Source of the DNA: Cedecea selenatireducens
GTDB taxonomy: Bacteria; Pseudomonadota; Gammaproteobacteria; Enterobacterales; Enterobacteriaceae
Assembly: GCF_042138895.1 (NCBI RefSeq)
Contig: NZ_JBHIKW010000007.1
Coordinates: 1 to 64,000, forward strand
Direction of reading: 5' to 3'
DNA: 64,000 nt
Under the pieces are notes generated by a model. It saw only the letters and a list, made by a program, of their open reading frames with translations. It was not told the DNA's origin and searched no databases. This document shows, piece after piece, positions 43,604 through 53,328 of the stretch. The translations under genes were made by a program, and so were the position numbers. Numbering within the stretch: position 1 is the stretch's first letter; every line of letters starts with the position of its first letter.

Positions 43604-45441
43604 GCATGTCACAGTTACTCAACCAGGCGGTGACGCTGAAAGCCCTCAGGCCGCTGGACTCGCAGTTTGCCATGATGGTGGCTAACGATGCGCAGCCCGC
43701 CGTGATGCTGGCCGCCGCGCTGCTTAGCCACGAGTCAGGGGAAGGGCACGTGTGCCTGCCGCTTGATCGGATAACGCCTGCCTTTGTCTTCGCCGGCAAA
43801 CATCCTGAGCTGGTGGCTCAGCTCTTCGCTGAGGCAGAGCCGGCCATGGGCTGGGAAAGCGCATTACTGGCTTCTCATTCGGTGAGTTCGAACGATGAAG
43901 CCACGCCGTTAAAACTGATCGGCAATCGTCTGTACCTCAACCGCATGTGGAGTAACGAGCAGCGGGTAGCCGCCTTTTTTGGCGAGCATAATCAGCCGGT
44001 CGCGGTAGATGAAGCTCGACTTCGGGATAGCCTCGACGCGCTGTTTGGCAGCAGCCAGCAGACGGACTGGCAAAAGGTGGCCGCGGCGGTCGCGCTGACC
44101 CGGCGTATCTCGGTTATCTCCGGCGGGCCGGGCACCGGCAAAACCACGACGGTAGCAAAACTGCTGGCCGCTTTGGTGCAGCTTACCGATGGTCAGCCAC
44201 TTCGCATTCAGCTTGCGGCCCCAACGGGCAAGGCTGCAGCACGCTTAACGGAGTCATTAGGCAGCGCGCTGCGCCAGCTGCCGCTGAGCGACGAGCAGAA
44301 AAAGCGCCTGCCGGATGAGGCCTCAACGTTGCATCGCCTGTTAGGGGCGCAGCCAAACAGCCAGCGTCTGCGGCACCACGCCGGTAACCCACTGCACCTT
44401 GATGTGCTGGTGGTGGATGAGGCGTCGATGGTGGACTTGCCGATGATGTCCAGGCTTATCGATGCTCTGCCTGAGCGAGCAAGGGTCATCTTCCTCGGAG
44501 ACAGAGATCAGCTGGCGTCCGTGGAGGCGGGCGCGGTTCTGGGCGATATCTGCCATTACGTGAATGACGGTTATTCGGCGCAGCGTGCGGAGCAATTACA
44601 GCGGCTCACGGGCTGTGAGGTGCCCGTCGGCGATAGCGACCGGGCAAGCGCGCTGCGTGACGGGCTTTGCCTGCTGCGTAAAAGCTACCGATTCGACAGC
44701 CAGTCCGGCATCGGTCAGCTGGCATTTGCAGTCAATGCGAGCGACAGCAGGCAGGTTAAGGCCGCGTTTGGACAGGGATTCACCGACATTTCGCTGCAGC
44801 CGCTGCTTGAACCTGAAGATTACACGGCGATGATTGCCGACGTGGTGAGCGGCTACGGAGAGTATTTAAAGCAGGTGCGGCAGAAAGCCGAGCCAGCCGA
44901 AATTCTTAGCGCTTTCGGTCGTTATCAGCTGCTGTGTGCATTGCGTGAAGGTCCCTTTGGCGTTAGCGGCCTGAATGAGCGCATTGAACAGGCGTTTGTA
45001 CAGGCGCGTCTGATTCAGCGGCCCTCTCAGGCGCTTTCGCGCTGGTACGACGGGCGTCCGGTGATGATTGCCCGTAATGACAGCTCGCTTGGGCTGTTTA
45101 ACGGTGATATCGGGATTGCTTTGCTGCGTGAAGAGGGGCTTCGGGTCTGGTTCCCGATGCCCGACGGCAAGGTGAAGTCAGTTCAGCCAAGCCGCCTGCC
45201 AGCACACGACACGGCTTTCGCCATGACGGTGCATAAGTCTCAGGGCTCTGAGTTTGACCATGCCGCATTAGTGCTGCCAAACCAATTTGTGCCGGTGGTG
45301 ACGCGCGAGCTGGTTTACACGGCAATTACACGCGCCCGTAAGCAGCTATCGCTGTATGCCGACGAACGCGTTTTGAATAAAGCTATAGCCACGCGTACGG
45401 AGCGCCGCAGCGGGCTAATGGCGATTTTCTCCGGGGAATAA
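43600..45441 (+). CDS. recD: exonuclease V subunit RecD
   Basis: A 613-residue 5'-3' SF1B helicase (E. coli 608). Walker A is ISGGPGTGKTTT, Walker B is VVDEASMVDL, and the C-terminal MTVHKSQGSEF motif is intact. It is the fast motor and regulates nuclease activity before Chi. The GTG at 43600 is chosen because GGAG lies 8 bp upstream, whereas the ATG at 43606 is 14 bp away. It overlaps recB by 4 bp. Confidence 0.96.
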   Translation: MSMSQLLNQAVTLKALRPLDSQFAMMVANDAQPAVMLAAALLSHESGEGHVCLPLDRITPAFVFAGKHPELVAQLFAEAEPAMGWESALLASHSVSSNDEATPLKLIGNRLYLNRMWSNEQRVAAFFGEHNQPVAVDEARLRDSLDALFGSSQQTDWQKVAAAVALTRRISVISGGPGTGKTTTVAKLLAALVQLTDGQPLRIQLAAPTGKAAARLTESLGSALRQLPLSDEQKKRLPDEASTLHRLLGAQPNSQRLRHHAGNPLHLDVLVVDEASMVDLPMMSRLIDALPERARVIFLGDRDQLASVEAGAVLGDICHYVNDGYSAQRAEQLQRLTGCEVPVGDSDRASALRDGLCLLRKSYRFDSQSGIGQLAFAVNASDSRQVKAAFGQGFTDISLQPLLEPEDYTAMIADVVSGYGEYLKQVRQKAEPAEILSAFGRYQLLCALREGPFGVSGLNERIEQAFVQARLIQRPSQALSRWYDGRPVMIARNDSSLGLFNGDIGIALLREEGLRVWFPMPDGKVKSVQPSRLPAHDTAFAMTVHKSQGSEFDHAALVLPNQFVPVVTRELVYTAITRARKQLSLYADERVLNKAIATRTERRSGLMAIFSGE

Positions 45442-45450
45442 GAGTAAAGA

Positions 45451-45479
45451 GAAGGCACAATCAAGGCCTTCCCTTTTTT
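45451..45479 (+). terminator. intrinsic terminator of recD
   Basis: GAAGGC (45451-45456) and GCCTTC (45466-45471) form the stem, followed by CC and six T residues. It sits in the 36-bp convergent gap with argA. Confidence 0.85.
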
Positions 45480-46809
45480 AAGTCAGGTCGGCCATCAGCA
45501 CTTTAGATTTGCGCTGATAGTTGTACATCTCTTTTTTGCTCGCAGGCAGCAGCTCAACGTCCACCGGCAGGAAACCACGCTCCTGGAACCAGTGGATGCT
45601 GCGGGTGGTCAGTACGAACAGCTTGCTTAGCCCCATTTGCCGCGCCTGGTTAGCGACGCGGTTAAGTAACTCTTCACCTCGAGACGAACTACGATAGTCA
45701 GGATGAACGGCCACGCAGGCCATTTCACCGATGCTTTCTTCCGGGAACGGATAGAGCGCGGCACAGGCGATCGTCAGGTTATCGCGCTGAATAATGGTGA
45801 ATTTGTCGATCTCCATTTCCAGCTGCTCGCGGGAGCGGCGAACCAAAATGCCTTGCTGCTCCAGCGGGCGAATCAGCTCAAGAATACCGCCGATGTCGTT
45901 GATGGTGGCGCGGCGGATTTGCTCGGCGCTTTCCATCACAATCTGCGTGCCGATCCCGTCGCGTGAGAACAACTCCTGTAGCAGCGCCCCGTCTTCCTGA
46001 TAGCTGAGCAGGTGGCTGCGGCGTACGCCGCTGCGGCAGGCTTTCACCGCGCCACGCAGGAACCGCACGGTCCCTGAGTGGTAGTCGCCGGCGCTTTCCA
46101 GCGCTTCAATACGCTGCTGGGCCTCGTTCGGGAACAGCTCGGAAATCACGTTACCCAGATCGTCGGTCACGCCCTGAGCGGAGCAGAACCCTATCATCTT
46201 CTCTGCCTTCAACTTAACCGCAAGCTGGGTGGCCACTTCTTCAGAGGTGAGGTTAAAGCTTTCCCCCGTCACGGAAACCGCCACCGGCCCCATCAGCACG
46301 ATAGCGCCGCTGTCTAACTGACGGTGGATGGCCTCTTCATCAATACGGCGTACGCGCCCGCTGTGGCAGTAGTCCACGCCATCATCCACGCCCAAAGGCT
46401 GTGCAATGATGAAGTTCCCGCTAACCACGTTGATGTGGGCACCTTGCAGCGGCGTATTACCGAGGCTCATAGAAAGCCGTGCGGTGATGTCGAGCTGCAG
46501 CAACCCGGCAGCCTGCTTAACCAGTTCGAGGGTTTTAGCGTCGGTGACGCGAGTGTGTTTATGGTAAACCGGTTCGTGATGGTGCTCAGCCAGGTTTTCA
46601 TCAATCTGCGGGCGTGCTCCGTACACCACCACCAGGCGAATGCCCAGGCTGTGAAGCAGGCCGATGTCGTTGACGATGCTGGAAAAGTTTTCATGTTCAA
46701 TGGCTTCGCCGCCGAGCATGATGACAAACGTTTTTCCCCGGTGGGCATTAATATAGGGAACAGAATGGCGAAATCCCTGGACCAGTTCGGTTCTACGTTC
46801 CTTTACCAC
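45478..46809 (-). CDS. argA: N-acetylglutamate synthase
   Basis: A 443-residue enzyme, the same length as E. coli ArgA, catalysing the first step of arginine synthesis (acetyl-CoA plus glutamate). The N-terminal amino-acid-kinase domain (about residues 20-280, with VIMLGGEAI) senses arginine. The C-terminal GNAT domain contains CVAVHPDYRSSSRGE, the acetyl-CoA loop. The start is GTG at 46809, as in E. coli. Tandem ARG boxes lie just upstream. Confidence 0.97.
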   Translation of the reverse strand: MVKERRTELVQGFRHSVPYINAHRGKTFVIMLGGEAIEHENFSSIVNDIGLLHSLGIRLVVVYGARPQIDENLAEHHHEPVYHKHTRVTDAKTLELVKQAAGLLQLDITARLSMSLGNTPLQGAHINVVSGNFIIAQPLGVDDGVDYCHSGRVRRIDEEAIHRQLDSGAIVLMGPVAVSVTGESFNLTSEEVATQLAVKLKAEKMIGFCSAQGVTDDLGNVISELFPNEAQQRIEALESAGDYHSGTVRFLRGAVKACRSGVRRSHLLSYQEDGALLQELFSRDGIGTQIVMESAEQIRRATINDIGGILELIRPLEQQGILVRRSREQLEMEIDKFTIIQRDNLTIACAALYPFPEESIGEMACVAVHPDYRSSSRGEELLNRVANQARQMGLSKLFVLTTRSIHWFQERGFLPVDVELLPASKKEMYNYQRKSKVLMADLT

Positions 46810-46822
46810 GGCACACCCTCAT

Positions 46823-46857
46823 TGCATGTTTATTCGTAATTTGTGTATTTTTATGCT
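46823..46857 (-). promoter_or_regulatory. tandem ARG boxes (ArgR operator) of argA
   Basis: On the minus strand CGAATAAACATGCA and AGCATAAAAATACA match the ARG box TGAATAATTATTCA at 10 and 9 of 14 positions. Their centres are 21 bp apart, the spacing that an ArgR hexamer uses. They lie 14-48 bp upstream of the argA GTG. Confidence 0.6.
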
Positions 46858-47035
46858 TTTATGGCGCCAGGTGCAAGCGCCAATTTTCATCCAGGATAAA
46901 ATTCCCTGCTCCCGGCTTTTTATGACCTTTTCCGAACGTTTACCCTTTTATAGATGACAGTAACCGCGTGTTTCGCTAAAGTTTTTGGCTCAAAAAAAAT
47001 TTCATCATATTTAGTGACAACCTCTCAGGGGAGCC

Positions 47036-48286
47036 ATGCCAGATTCCAGTTCGTTAATGAGTCGCCGCCGTTTACTTCAGGGTGCAGGAGCAATGTGGCT
47101 GTTGAGCGTCAGCAAGGTCGGTTTTGCTGCCTCAAGCCAGGTGATTGCCGTGCGCGTCTGGCCGGCCTCGTCTTATACCCGCGTGACGCTGGAGTCGAAC
47201 CATCAGCTGAAATATCGCCAGTTCGCCCTCAGTAACCCGGAGCGGGTGGTGGTGGATATCGAAGGGGCGCATTTAAATTCAGTTTTAAAAGGTATCGGCA
47301 GCCAGGTTCGCGTCGACGATCCGTTTATTAAGTCCGCTCGCGTGGGCCAGTTCGATCCAAAGACCGTACGCATGGTTTTTGAATTGAAACAAAACGTAAC
47401 GCCGCATTTGTTCGGGCTGGCACCGGTCGCCGAATTTAAAGAGCGCCTGGTGATGGATCTTTATCCCGCCAATATGAATAGCGAACAAGATCCGCTGTTG
47501 GCGTTACTGGAAGATTACAACAACGGCCAGCTGGATAAGAAAATGCCGGCGGAGAAAGGGCCGCAGCCGGGCAAGGCCGGTAGAGATCGCCCGATTGTCA
47601 TCATGCTTGACCCCGGCCATGGCGGCGAGGATCCGGGAGCCATTGGCCCGAATAAGACCCGCGAAAAAGATATTGTGCTCAGCATTGCGCGCAGGCTGAA
47701 GGCGTTGCTCGATAAAGAGGGCAATATGAAGGCCTACATGACGCGTAACGAAGACGTGTTTATCCCGCTGAAAGTGCGCGTTGCCAAGGCGCAAAAGCAG
47801 CGTGCCGACCTGTTTGTTTCTATTCATGCGGATGCGTTCACCACCGCGGCAGCTCGCGGCTCGTCGGTCTTTGCGTTATCCACGAAAGGGGCCACGAGTA
47901 CGGCGGCGAAATATCTGGCACAAACGCAGAACGCCGCGGACTTAATTGGCGGCGTGGGCAAGAGCGGGGATCGCTATCTGGACCACACGATGTTCGACAT
48001 GGTGCAGTCGCTGACCATCAACGACAGCCTGAAGTTTGGCAAAGAGGTGCTTAACCGGCTGGGGCGGGTGAACAAACTGCATAAAAACAGCGTCGATCAG
48101 GCCGGGTTCGCGGTGCTTAAAGCGCCGGATATCCCGTCCATTCTGGTGGAAACCGCCTTCCTCAGTAACCCGGAGGAGGAGCGTAAGCTGCGCACGGCGA
48201 AGTTCCAGCAGGAGGTCGCGGAGTCGATCCTTGCGGGGATTAAGGCCTACTTCTCGGACAGCTCACGGCTGGCAAGACGAGGCTAA
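47036..48286 (+). CDS. amiC: N-acetylmuramoyl-L-alanine amidase AmiC
   Basis: A 416-residue periplasmic amidase (E. coli 417) that splits septal peptidoglycan during daughter-cell separation and is activated by NlpD. The N-terminus has a twin-arginine signal (SRRRLLQG followed by a hydrophobic run). An AMIN septum-targeting domain covers about residues 35-150, and the Amidase_3 domain holds zinc ligands in DPGHGGEDPG, a Glu, VSIHADA and the catalytic Glu of VETAFLSN. Confidence 0.97.
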   Translation: MPDSSSLMSRRRLLQGAGAMWLLSVSKVGFAASSQVIAVRVWPASSYTRVTLESNHQLKYRQFALSNPERVVVDIEGAHLNSVLKGIGSQVRVDDPFIKSARVGQFDPKTVRMVFELKQNVTPHLFGLAPVAEFKERLVMDLYPANMNSEQDPLLALLEDYNNGQLDKKMPAEKGPQPGKAGRDRPIVIMLDPGHGGEDPGAIGPNKTREKDIVLSIARRLKALLDKEGNMKAYMTRNEDVFIPLKVRVAKAQKQRADLFVSIHADAFTTAAARGSSVFALSTKGATSTAAKYLAQTQNAADLIGGVGKSGDRYLDHTMFDMVQSLTINDSLKFGKEVLNRLGRVNKLHKNSVDQAGFAVLKAPDIPSILVETAFLSNPEEERKLRTAKFQQEVAESILAGIKAYFSDSSRLARRG

Positions 48287-48293
48287 AATATCT

Positions 48294-48327
48294 GATAAGG
48301 GCGGGGAAAACCTGCCTTATTTTTTAT
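48294..48327 (+). terminator. intrinsic terminator of amiC
   Basis: ATAAGGGCGGG pairs imperfectly with CCTGCCTTAT, followed by a T-run. Confidence 0.75.
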
Positions 48328-48340
48328 CAACGGCAGAAAC

Positions 48341-48363
48341 AAAAAAACACCCGTAAGGGTGTT
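48341..48363 (-). terminator. terminator of the initiator tRNA operon
   Basis: On the minus strand AACACCC, loop TTAC, GGGTGTT is followed by a run of seven T residues (the A-run at 48341-48347). It lies just after the last tRNA gene of the operon. Confidence 0.88.
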
Positions 48364-48371
48364 CTCAATGT

Positions 48372-48448
<77 letters not shown>

Positions 48449-48510
48449 TCCGTCATACTACTTTTTTAATGATTTTTCATCACTGCGCTGTTAAACCAGC
48501 GACTTTTAAT

Positions 48511-48587
<77 letters not shown>

Positions 48588-48646
48588 TCCGTCATACTTC
48601 TTAATGATTATTCATCATTGCGCCGTTTAATCAGCGACTTTTTAGT

Positions 48647-48723
<77 letters not shown>

Positions 48724-48736
48724 TCCGTGGATGCGC

Positions 48737-48764
48737 ACTATACTCTGCTCGCTTTTTGTTGCAA
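48737..48764 (-). promoter_or_regulatory. promoter of the initiator tRNA operon
   Basis: On the minus strand TTGCAA (48759-48764), a 16-bp spacer and TATAGT (48737-48742) are followed by a GC-rich discriminator (GCGCATCC), typical of stable-RNA promoters under stringent control. Confidence 0.75.
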
Positions 48765-48933
48765 CCCTTTTTTGGCAGAAATGCCTGAATTTCCCATTGG
48801 TTGTTGAATTTACCCGCACAATGGCCCTAAACAGACGTTTTTGCTGCCCAGGCCGTTCAACTCGTTTAATTCTCGCGACGCGTTTGCTATCTTCGGCGAG
48901 GCATACAGAGGCAACCAGCAGGGCTAGAGAGTA

Positions 48934-50040
48934 ATGAAAGGACGTTGGATTAAGTATATAGCAGCGGGAGCCATGTTAACCATGCTGGCCGCCTGTTCAT
49001 CAAAACCGACCGATCGCGGTCAACAATATAAAGACGGGAAATTCTCCCAGCCTTTCTCACTGGTGAATCAGCCTGATGCGGTTGGTGCGCCGATAAATGG
49101 CGGCGACTACGCTGAGCAGGTTAATCAGATTCGTTCCGCTTCTCCGCGCCTCTATAATAATGGCAGCGATATCTATAACGCGGTGCAGCAGTGGCTGCGC
49201 GCGGGCGGGGATACCCGTCAGCTAAAGCAGTTTGGCCTTGATGCCTGGCAGATGGAAGGGGCTGACAACTATGGCAACGTCCAGTTTACCGGTTACTACA
49301 CGCCGGTTATCCAGGCTCGCCATACCCGCCAGGGCGAATTCCAGTACCCGATTTACCGCATGCCGCCCAAACGTGGCCGCCTGCCTTCTCGCGCGGAAAT
49401 TTACAGCGGCGCGCTGAGCGACAGCTACATCCTCGCCTACAGCAACTCCCTGATGGATAACTTCATTATGGACGTGCAGGGCAGCGGCTATATCGATTTT
49501 GGCGACGGACAGCCTTTGACCTTCTTCGGCTATGCCGGGAAAAACGGCCACGCCTACCGCAGCATCGGCAAGGTGCTTATCGACCGTGGCGAAGTGAAGA
49601 AAGAAGATATGTCTATGCAGGCGATTCGCCATTGGGGGGAAACCCACAGCGAAGCACAAGTGCGCGAGCTGCTTGAGCAGAACCCTTCTTTTGTCTTCTT
49701 CAAGCCCGCAAGCTATGCGCCGGTGAAAGGCGCGAGCGCGGTACCTTTGATTGGCCGCGCCTCCGTAGCGTCTGACCGCTCTATTATCCCTGCGGGCACC
49801 ACGCTGCTGACTGAAGTTCCACTGTTGGATAACAGCGGCAAATTCACCGGCCAGTACGAGCTGCGCGTGATGGTAGCGCTGGACGTTGGCGGCGCGATTA
49901 AAGGCCAGCATTTCGATATCTATCAGGGCATTGGCCCGGATGCCGGGCATCGCGCGGGTTGGTATAACCACTACGGCCGCGTCTGGGTGCTGAAGCCGGC
50001 ACCGGGGGCTGGCAGCAGCGGTAACGTTTTTAGCGGTTAA
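48934..50040 (+). CDS. mltA: membrane-bound lytic murein transglycosylase A
   Basis: A 368-residue outer-membrane lipoprotein (E. coli 365). The lipobox LAAC places the lipidated Cys at residue 21. It cleaves peptidoglycan glycan strands to 1,6-anhydro products. The MltA domain is followed by a 3D domain with conserved aspartates (VALDVGGAIKG and GIGPDAGHRAG). A terminator follows. Confidence 0.96.
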   Translation: MKGRWIKYIAAGAMLTMLAACSSKPTDRGQQYKDGKFSQPFSLVNQPDAVGAPINGGDYAEQVNQIRSASPRLYNNGSDIYNAVQQWLRAGGDTRQLKQFGLDAWQMEGADNYGNVQFTGYYTPVIQARHTRQGEFQYPIYRMPPKRGRLPSRAEIYSGALSDSYILAYSNSLMDNFIMDVQGSGYIDFGDGQPLTFFGYAGKNGHAYRSIGKVLIDRGEVKKEDMSMQAIRHWGETHSEAQVRELLEQNPSFVFFKPASYAPVKGASAVPLIGRASVASDRSIIPAGTTLLTEVPLLDNSGKFTGQYELRVMVALDVGGAIKGQHFDIYQGIGPDAGHRAGWYNHYGRVWVLKPAPGAGSSGNVFSG

Positions 50041-50066
50041 TGCTGCAACGTTTCCACCTTTTACTG

Positions 50067-50096
50067 CGGGCTGTATAATCAGCCCGTTTTTTATTT
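50067..50096 (+). terminator. intrinsic terminator of mltA
   Basis: CGGGCTG, loop TATAAT, CAGCCCG, then six T residues. Confidence 0.9.
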
Positions 50097-50111
50097 CTGA
50101 GGAATTCCCCG

Positions 50112-50921
50112 ATGTCTGTCGTTCTCTCTGATGCCTGGCTGCAACGCTTTGGCGGCACCGCTCGTCTGTATGGCCAGGCGGCGCTACAGCTTTTTGCTGA
50201 GGCTCACGTTTGCGTGATTGGCATCGGTGGCGTGGGTTCATGGGCGGCAGAGGCGCTGGCGCGTACCGGCATTGGGGCCATCACGCTTATCGATATGGAC
50301 GACGTTTGCGTGACCAACACTAACCGTCAAATCCACGCGCTAAAGAGCAGCGTTGGCCAGGCGAAAACGGAAGTTATGGCGGCGCGTATTAAAGAGATTA
50401 ACCCGGAGTGCCGCGTCACGGTGGTGGATGACTTTATTACCGCCGATAACGCCGCTGAGCTTCTGAATCAAGGGTTTAGCTATGTTATTGACGCGATTGA
50501 TAGCGTTCGCCCAAAAGCGGCGTTAATCGCGTATTGCCGTCGCTACAAGATCCCGCTGGTGACCACCGGCGGCGCAGGCGGGCAGATAGATCCGACGCAG
50601 ATCCAGGTTAGCGATCTGGCGAAAACCATTCAGGATCCGCTTGCAGCCAAGCTGCGTGAGCGCCTGAAAAGTGACTTTGGCGTGGTGAAAAACAGCAAAG
50701 GGAAGCTGGGCGTGGACTGCGTATTTTCCACCGAAGCGCTGGTGTACCCGCAGGCTGACGGTTCAGTTTGTGCCATGAAAAGCACCGCTGAAGGCCCAAA
50801 ACGCATGGACTGTGCTTCGGGGTTTGGCGCGGCAACAATGGTGACCGCCAGCTTTGGTTTTGTGGCGGTGTCCCATGTGCTGAAGAAGATGATGGCGAAG
50901 GCGGCGCGAACCGCCTCCTGA
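50112..50921 (+). CDS. tcdA: tRNA threonylcarbamoyladenosine dehydratase TcdA (CsdL)
   Basis: A 269-residue E1-like ATP-dependent enzyme that cyclises the t6A37 base of tRNA to ct6A. The ATP-binding GIGGVGSWAAEAL is near residues 36-48, followed by DMDDVCVTNTNRQ. The protein ends in a hydrophobic, basic tail. GAGGA precedes the ATG. It works with the CsdA-CsdE sulfur system in E. coli, and the csdA-csdE genes converge on it with no gap. Confidence 0.96.
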   Translation: MSVVLSDAWLQRFGGTARLYGQAALQLFAEAHVCVIGIGGVGSWAAEALARTGIGAITLIDMDDVCVTNTNRQIHALKSSVGQAKTEVMAARIKEINPECRVTVVDDFITADNAAELLNQGFSYVIDAIDSVRPKAALIAYCRRYKIPLVTTGGAGGQIDPTQIQVSDLAKTIQDPLAAKLRERLKSDFGVVKNSKGKLGVDCVFSTEALVYPQADGSVCAMKSTAEGPKRMDCASGFGAATMVTASFGFVAVSHVLKKMMAKAARTAS

Positions 50922-51353
50922 TCACGCCTGGCGCGCGGCCTGTTGAACGGCCGCAGCTAGCGCCGTAAGCCCGCTGCTGCGGGAAGCGCTTAGCTGATGG
51001 CGAAGCCCCAGATCGTCAAACAGGCTGAGCGGATCTTTTTCCAGCAACTGCTGAGCGGTTTTCCCTTCTATGGCGGTCAAAAGCACCGCTAATAAACCCC
51101 GTACAATGCGCCCTTCGCTGTCACCATAAAAGTGCAGCGTGCCGTCCGGCAGGCGTTCGTGGCCCAGCCAGACGCGGTTTTCGCAGCCGCTGATTTCAAT
51201 GCTCTCGGTTTTTAACGTCTCCGGCAGCGCGGGGAGTTTTTTTCCCAATAAAATCAGCTGGCGGTATTTGTCTTCCCACTGCTGCTGCGTTGCAAACGTG
51301 GCGCGCAGGGTCTCTTCGTTAAGGGTTGTGCCAAAAGGATGGTTAGCCAGCAT
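50922..51353 (-). CDS. csdE: sulfur acceptor protein CsdE
   Basis: A 143-residue SufE-like protein (E. coli 147) that accepts persulfide sulfur from CsdA. The acceptor is Cys57 in EISGCENRVWLG. It is directly adjacent to the end of csdA with no gap, so the two are cotranscribed. Confidence 0.95.
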   Translation of the reverse strand: MLANHPFGTTLNEETLRATFATQQQWEDKYRQLILLGKKLPALPETLKTESIEISGCENRVWLGHERLPDGTLHFYGDSEGRIVRGLLAVLLTAIEGKTAQQLLEKDPLSLFDDLGLRHQLSASRSSGLTALAAAVQQAARQA

Positions 51354-52559
51354 TCAGTCCACCAAAATGTCGAGGGCGCGGTCGACCGCTGAGAGCAGCT
51401 CGTTCACGTCCTGCTGCGTGTTGTACGGCGCAAAAGAAGCGCGCAGCGTGCCGCTGACGCCTAACGCCGCCATTAAAGGCTGAGCACAGTGCTGGCCCGC
51501 CCGAAGCGCAATGCCAGATTCTGCCAGCAGCGTGACCATATCGCTGTGGTGCACGCCCGCAAAATCAAACGCCAGCAGGCTTGAGTCCTGGCAGCGGAAG
51601 CTGCGAAAACCAGGGCGCTTCGCCAGTTCGGACTCGGCGAGCGTTGCCAGGCTGCGGCTCCAGCTTTCCGCCTGTTGCAGGTCGATAGCCTCAAGCCATT
51701 CCAACACGGCGCTTAGGCCGATGACGCCCGCGACGTTTGGCGTTCCGGCTTCAAAGCGATAAGGCACCGGCTGAGTTTTAAACCCGTCGAAGGAGACATG
51801 GGTGATCATTTTGCCGCCGCCGAGCCATGGCGACATCTGTTCAAGCAGCTCCGCTTTGCCGTAGAGCGCCCCAATGCCGGTTGGGCCATACAGTTTATGG
51901 GCGGAGAAGGCGTAAAAGTCGATACCCAGTGCCTGGACATCCGGCGGGCAGTGAACGATGCCCTGCGCGCCGTCGACCATCACGACTGCCCCCGCTTCAT
52001 GTGCCAGCTTGATGGCTTTTTCGAGGTCAGGGCAGCCGCCTGTCACGTTAGACATTTGTCCCAACGCCAGAATACGCGTGCGGTCGTTGAGCAACGCTGG
52101 CAGCAGGCTCAGCTCAGGCAAAGCCTGGCTATCCAGCGGCAGTTTCACCACTTTCGCACCGGTCTGTTCGGCCACCATTAACCACGGCACAAAATTGGCG
52201 TGATGCTCTGCTTCACTCACGATAATTTCATCCCCGGCCTGCAGGCGAGGGCGGGCGTAGCACTGCGCAACCAGATTAATAGCTTCAGTAGTGCCGCGAG
52301 TCCAGACCACGGATTTACCGCTTTCGGCGTTGAGCAAACGGGCCACAAGGTCGCGCGCCGCTTCATAGCGAGCCGTCAGACGCTGCGCTTCGGGAAACTG
52401 GCTGCGGTGAACGTTACCGGCGCTCAGGCTGTAAAACTGCTGGGTGGCATCGATCACTGCCTGGGGTTTAAGCGCCGTGGCCGCGCTGTCGAGATAGACG
52501 CCTGCGTCTGCCAGCGCGGGAAACTGGGCGCGAAAATGGGCGGGGTTAAATGCTGTCAT
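51354..52559 (-). CDS. csdA: cysteine desulfurase CsdA
   Basis: A 401-residue PLP enzyme, the same length as E. coli CsdA, releasing sulfur from cysteine (sulfinate) and passing it to CsdE. The PLP lysine lies in SAHKLYGPTG and the persulfide cysteine in RAGQHCAQPL. The ATG at 52559 has GAGG upstream; the frame from 52610 is longer than the family and is not used. Confidence 0.96.
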   Translation of the reverse strand: MTAFNPAHFRAQFPALADAGVYLDSAATALKPQAVIDATQQFYSLSAGNVHRSQFPEAQRLTARYEAARDLVARLLNAESGKSVVWTRGTTEAINLVAQCYARPRLQAGDEIIVSEAEHHANFVPWLMVAEQTGAKVVKLPLDSQALPELSLLPALLNDRTRILALGQMSNVTGGCPDLEKAIKLAHEAGAVVMVDGAQGIVHCPPDVQALGIDFYAFSAHKLYGPTGIGALYGKAELLEQMSPWLGGGKMITHVSFDGFKTQPVPYRFEAGTPNVAGVIGLSAVLEWLEAIDLQQAESWSRSLATLAESELAKRPGFRSFRCQDSSLLAFDFAGVHHSDMVTLLAESGIALRAGQHCAQPLMAALGVSGTLRASFAPYNTQQDVNELLSAVDRALDILVD

Positions 52560-52755
52560 GGTGATCCTCTGTTCAATGCACAGATCGTCGCGCAAAACTG
52601 ACGTTGGCACAAGGTTTCCGTCTTTCTCGGAATCGTCTGTTTCTCCTGGCAGAATCGGGAAAGCAGGTTATGCTAATTATTGTTGGACTAATATTTAAGC
52701 ATGTTAGTAGAAGAGATTTAAGTAGCATTAAACTCTATCCACAAGGAGAAGAATA

Positions 52756-52983
52756 ATGAACAAAGCAACCGCTATCGTTTCTGCCTGTATGATGACCTTT
52801 GCACTTGCAGCCTGTTCCAGCCCGAACTACATCATGCATACCAATGACGGGCGCGCCATTGTCTCCGAAGGTAAACCGAAGACCGATGACGAAACCGGGA
52901 TGATCAAGTACAAGGATGCTAACGGCAATATGCAGCAGATTAACCGCTCGGACGTGAAAGAGATGGTTGAACTGAAGAAGTAA
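52756..52983 (+). CDS. ygdI: YgdI/YgdR family lipoprotein YgdI
   Basis: A 75-residue DUF903 lipoprotein with lipobox LAAC (Cys20). The mature domain IMHTNDGRAIVSEGKPKTDD resembles YgdR at 25124. Function is unknown. AAGGAG precedes the ATG. It faces gcvB, whose terminator overlaps the region just after its stop. Confidence 0.94.
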   Translation: MNKATAIVSACMMTFALAACSSPNYIMHTNDGRAIVSEGKPKTDDETGMIKYKDANGNMQQINRSDVKEMVELKK

Positions 52984-52993
52984 AACTGCAGGC

Positions 52994-53198
52994 AAAAAAA
53001 AGCACCGCATTCGGCGGTGCTACATTAATCACTATGGACAGACAGGGTAAATGTACAGGAAGTGAAAAGGGGTAGCTAAGCTACCGTGGTCCGAAATGTC
53101 AGACCAATTGCAAACACAACAACACAACATCACAACCGTAAGCCAAAAGCCCTCCAGAACACGCATTCCAGACAACTTTTCGTTCCGACTCAGGAAGT
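52994..53198 (-). ncRNA. gcvB: small RNA GcvB
   Basis: A 205-nt RNA that matches E. coli GcvB from its 5' ACTTCCTGAG to the terminator. The GU-rich R1 seed (TTGTGATGTTGTGTTGTTGT, about 53105-53125 in window coordinates) is intact. The 3' hairpin AGCACCGC/GCGGTGCT is followed by a T-run. GcvB is Hfq-dependent and represses many amino acid and peptide transporter mRNAs. It is divergent from its activator gcvA. The hairpin GGTAGC/GCTACC near 53075-53085 is also conserved. Confidence 0.95.
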
Positions 53199-53328
53199 GC
53201 CGCCACTATAGGTATTTGCTGGTGCATCCTCAACGGACAATTTATAATGGCTCAGATAAAAAAAACTAATAGGTAAACAAACGCTATCTGTTTGTTAACT
53301 GTTATTAACACTTAAGCCAAATAACCTC

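Noticed and set aside
52984..53040. terminator for ygdI
   Set aside because: The hairpin there has its T-run only on the minus strand, so it is the GcvB terminator; on the plus strand it lacks a T tail.
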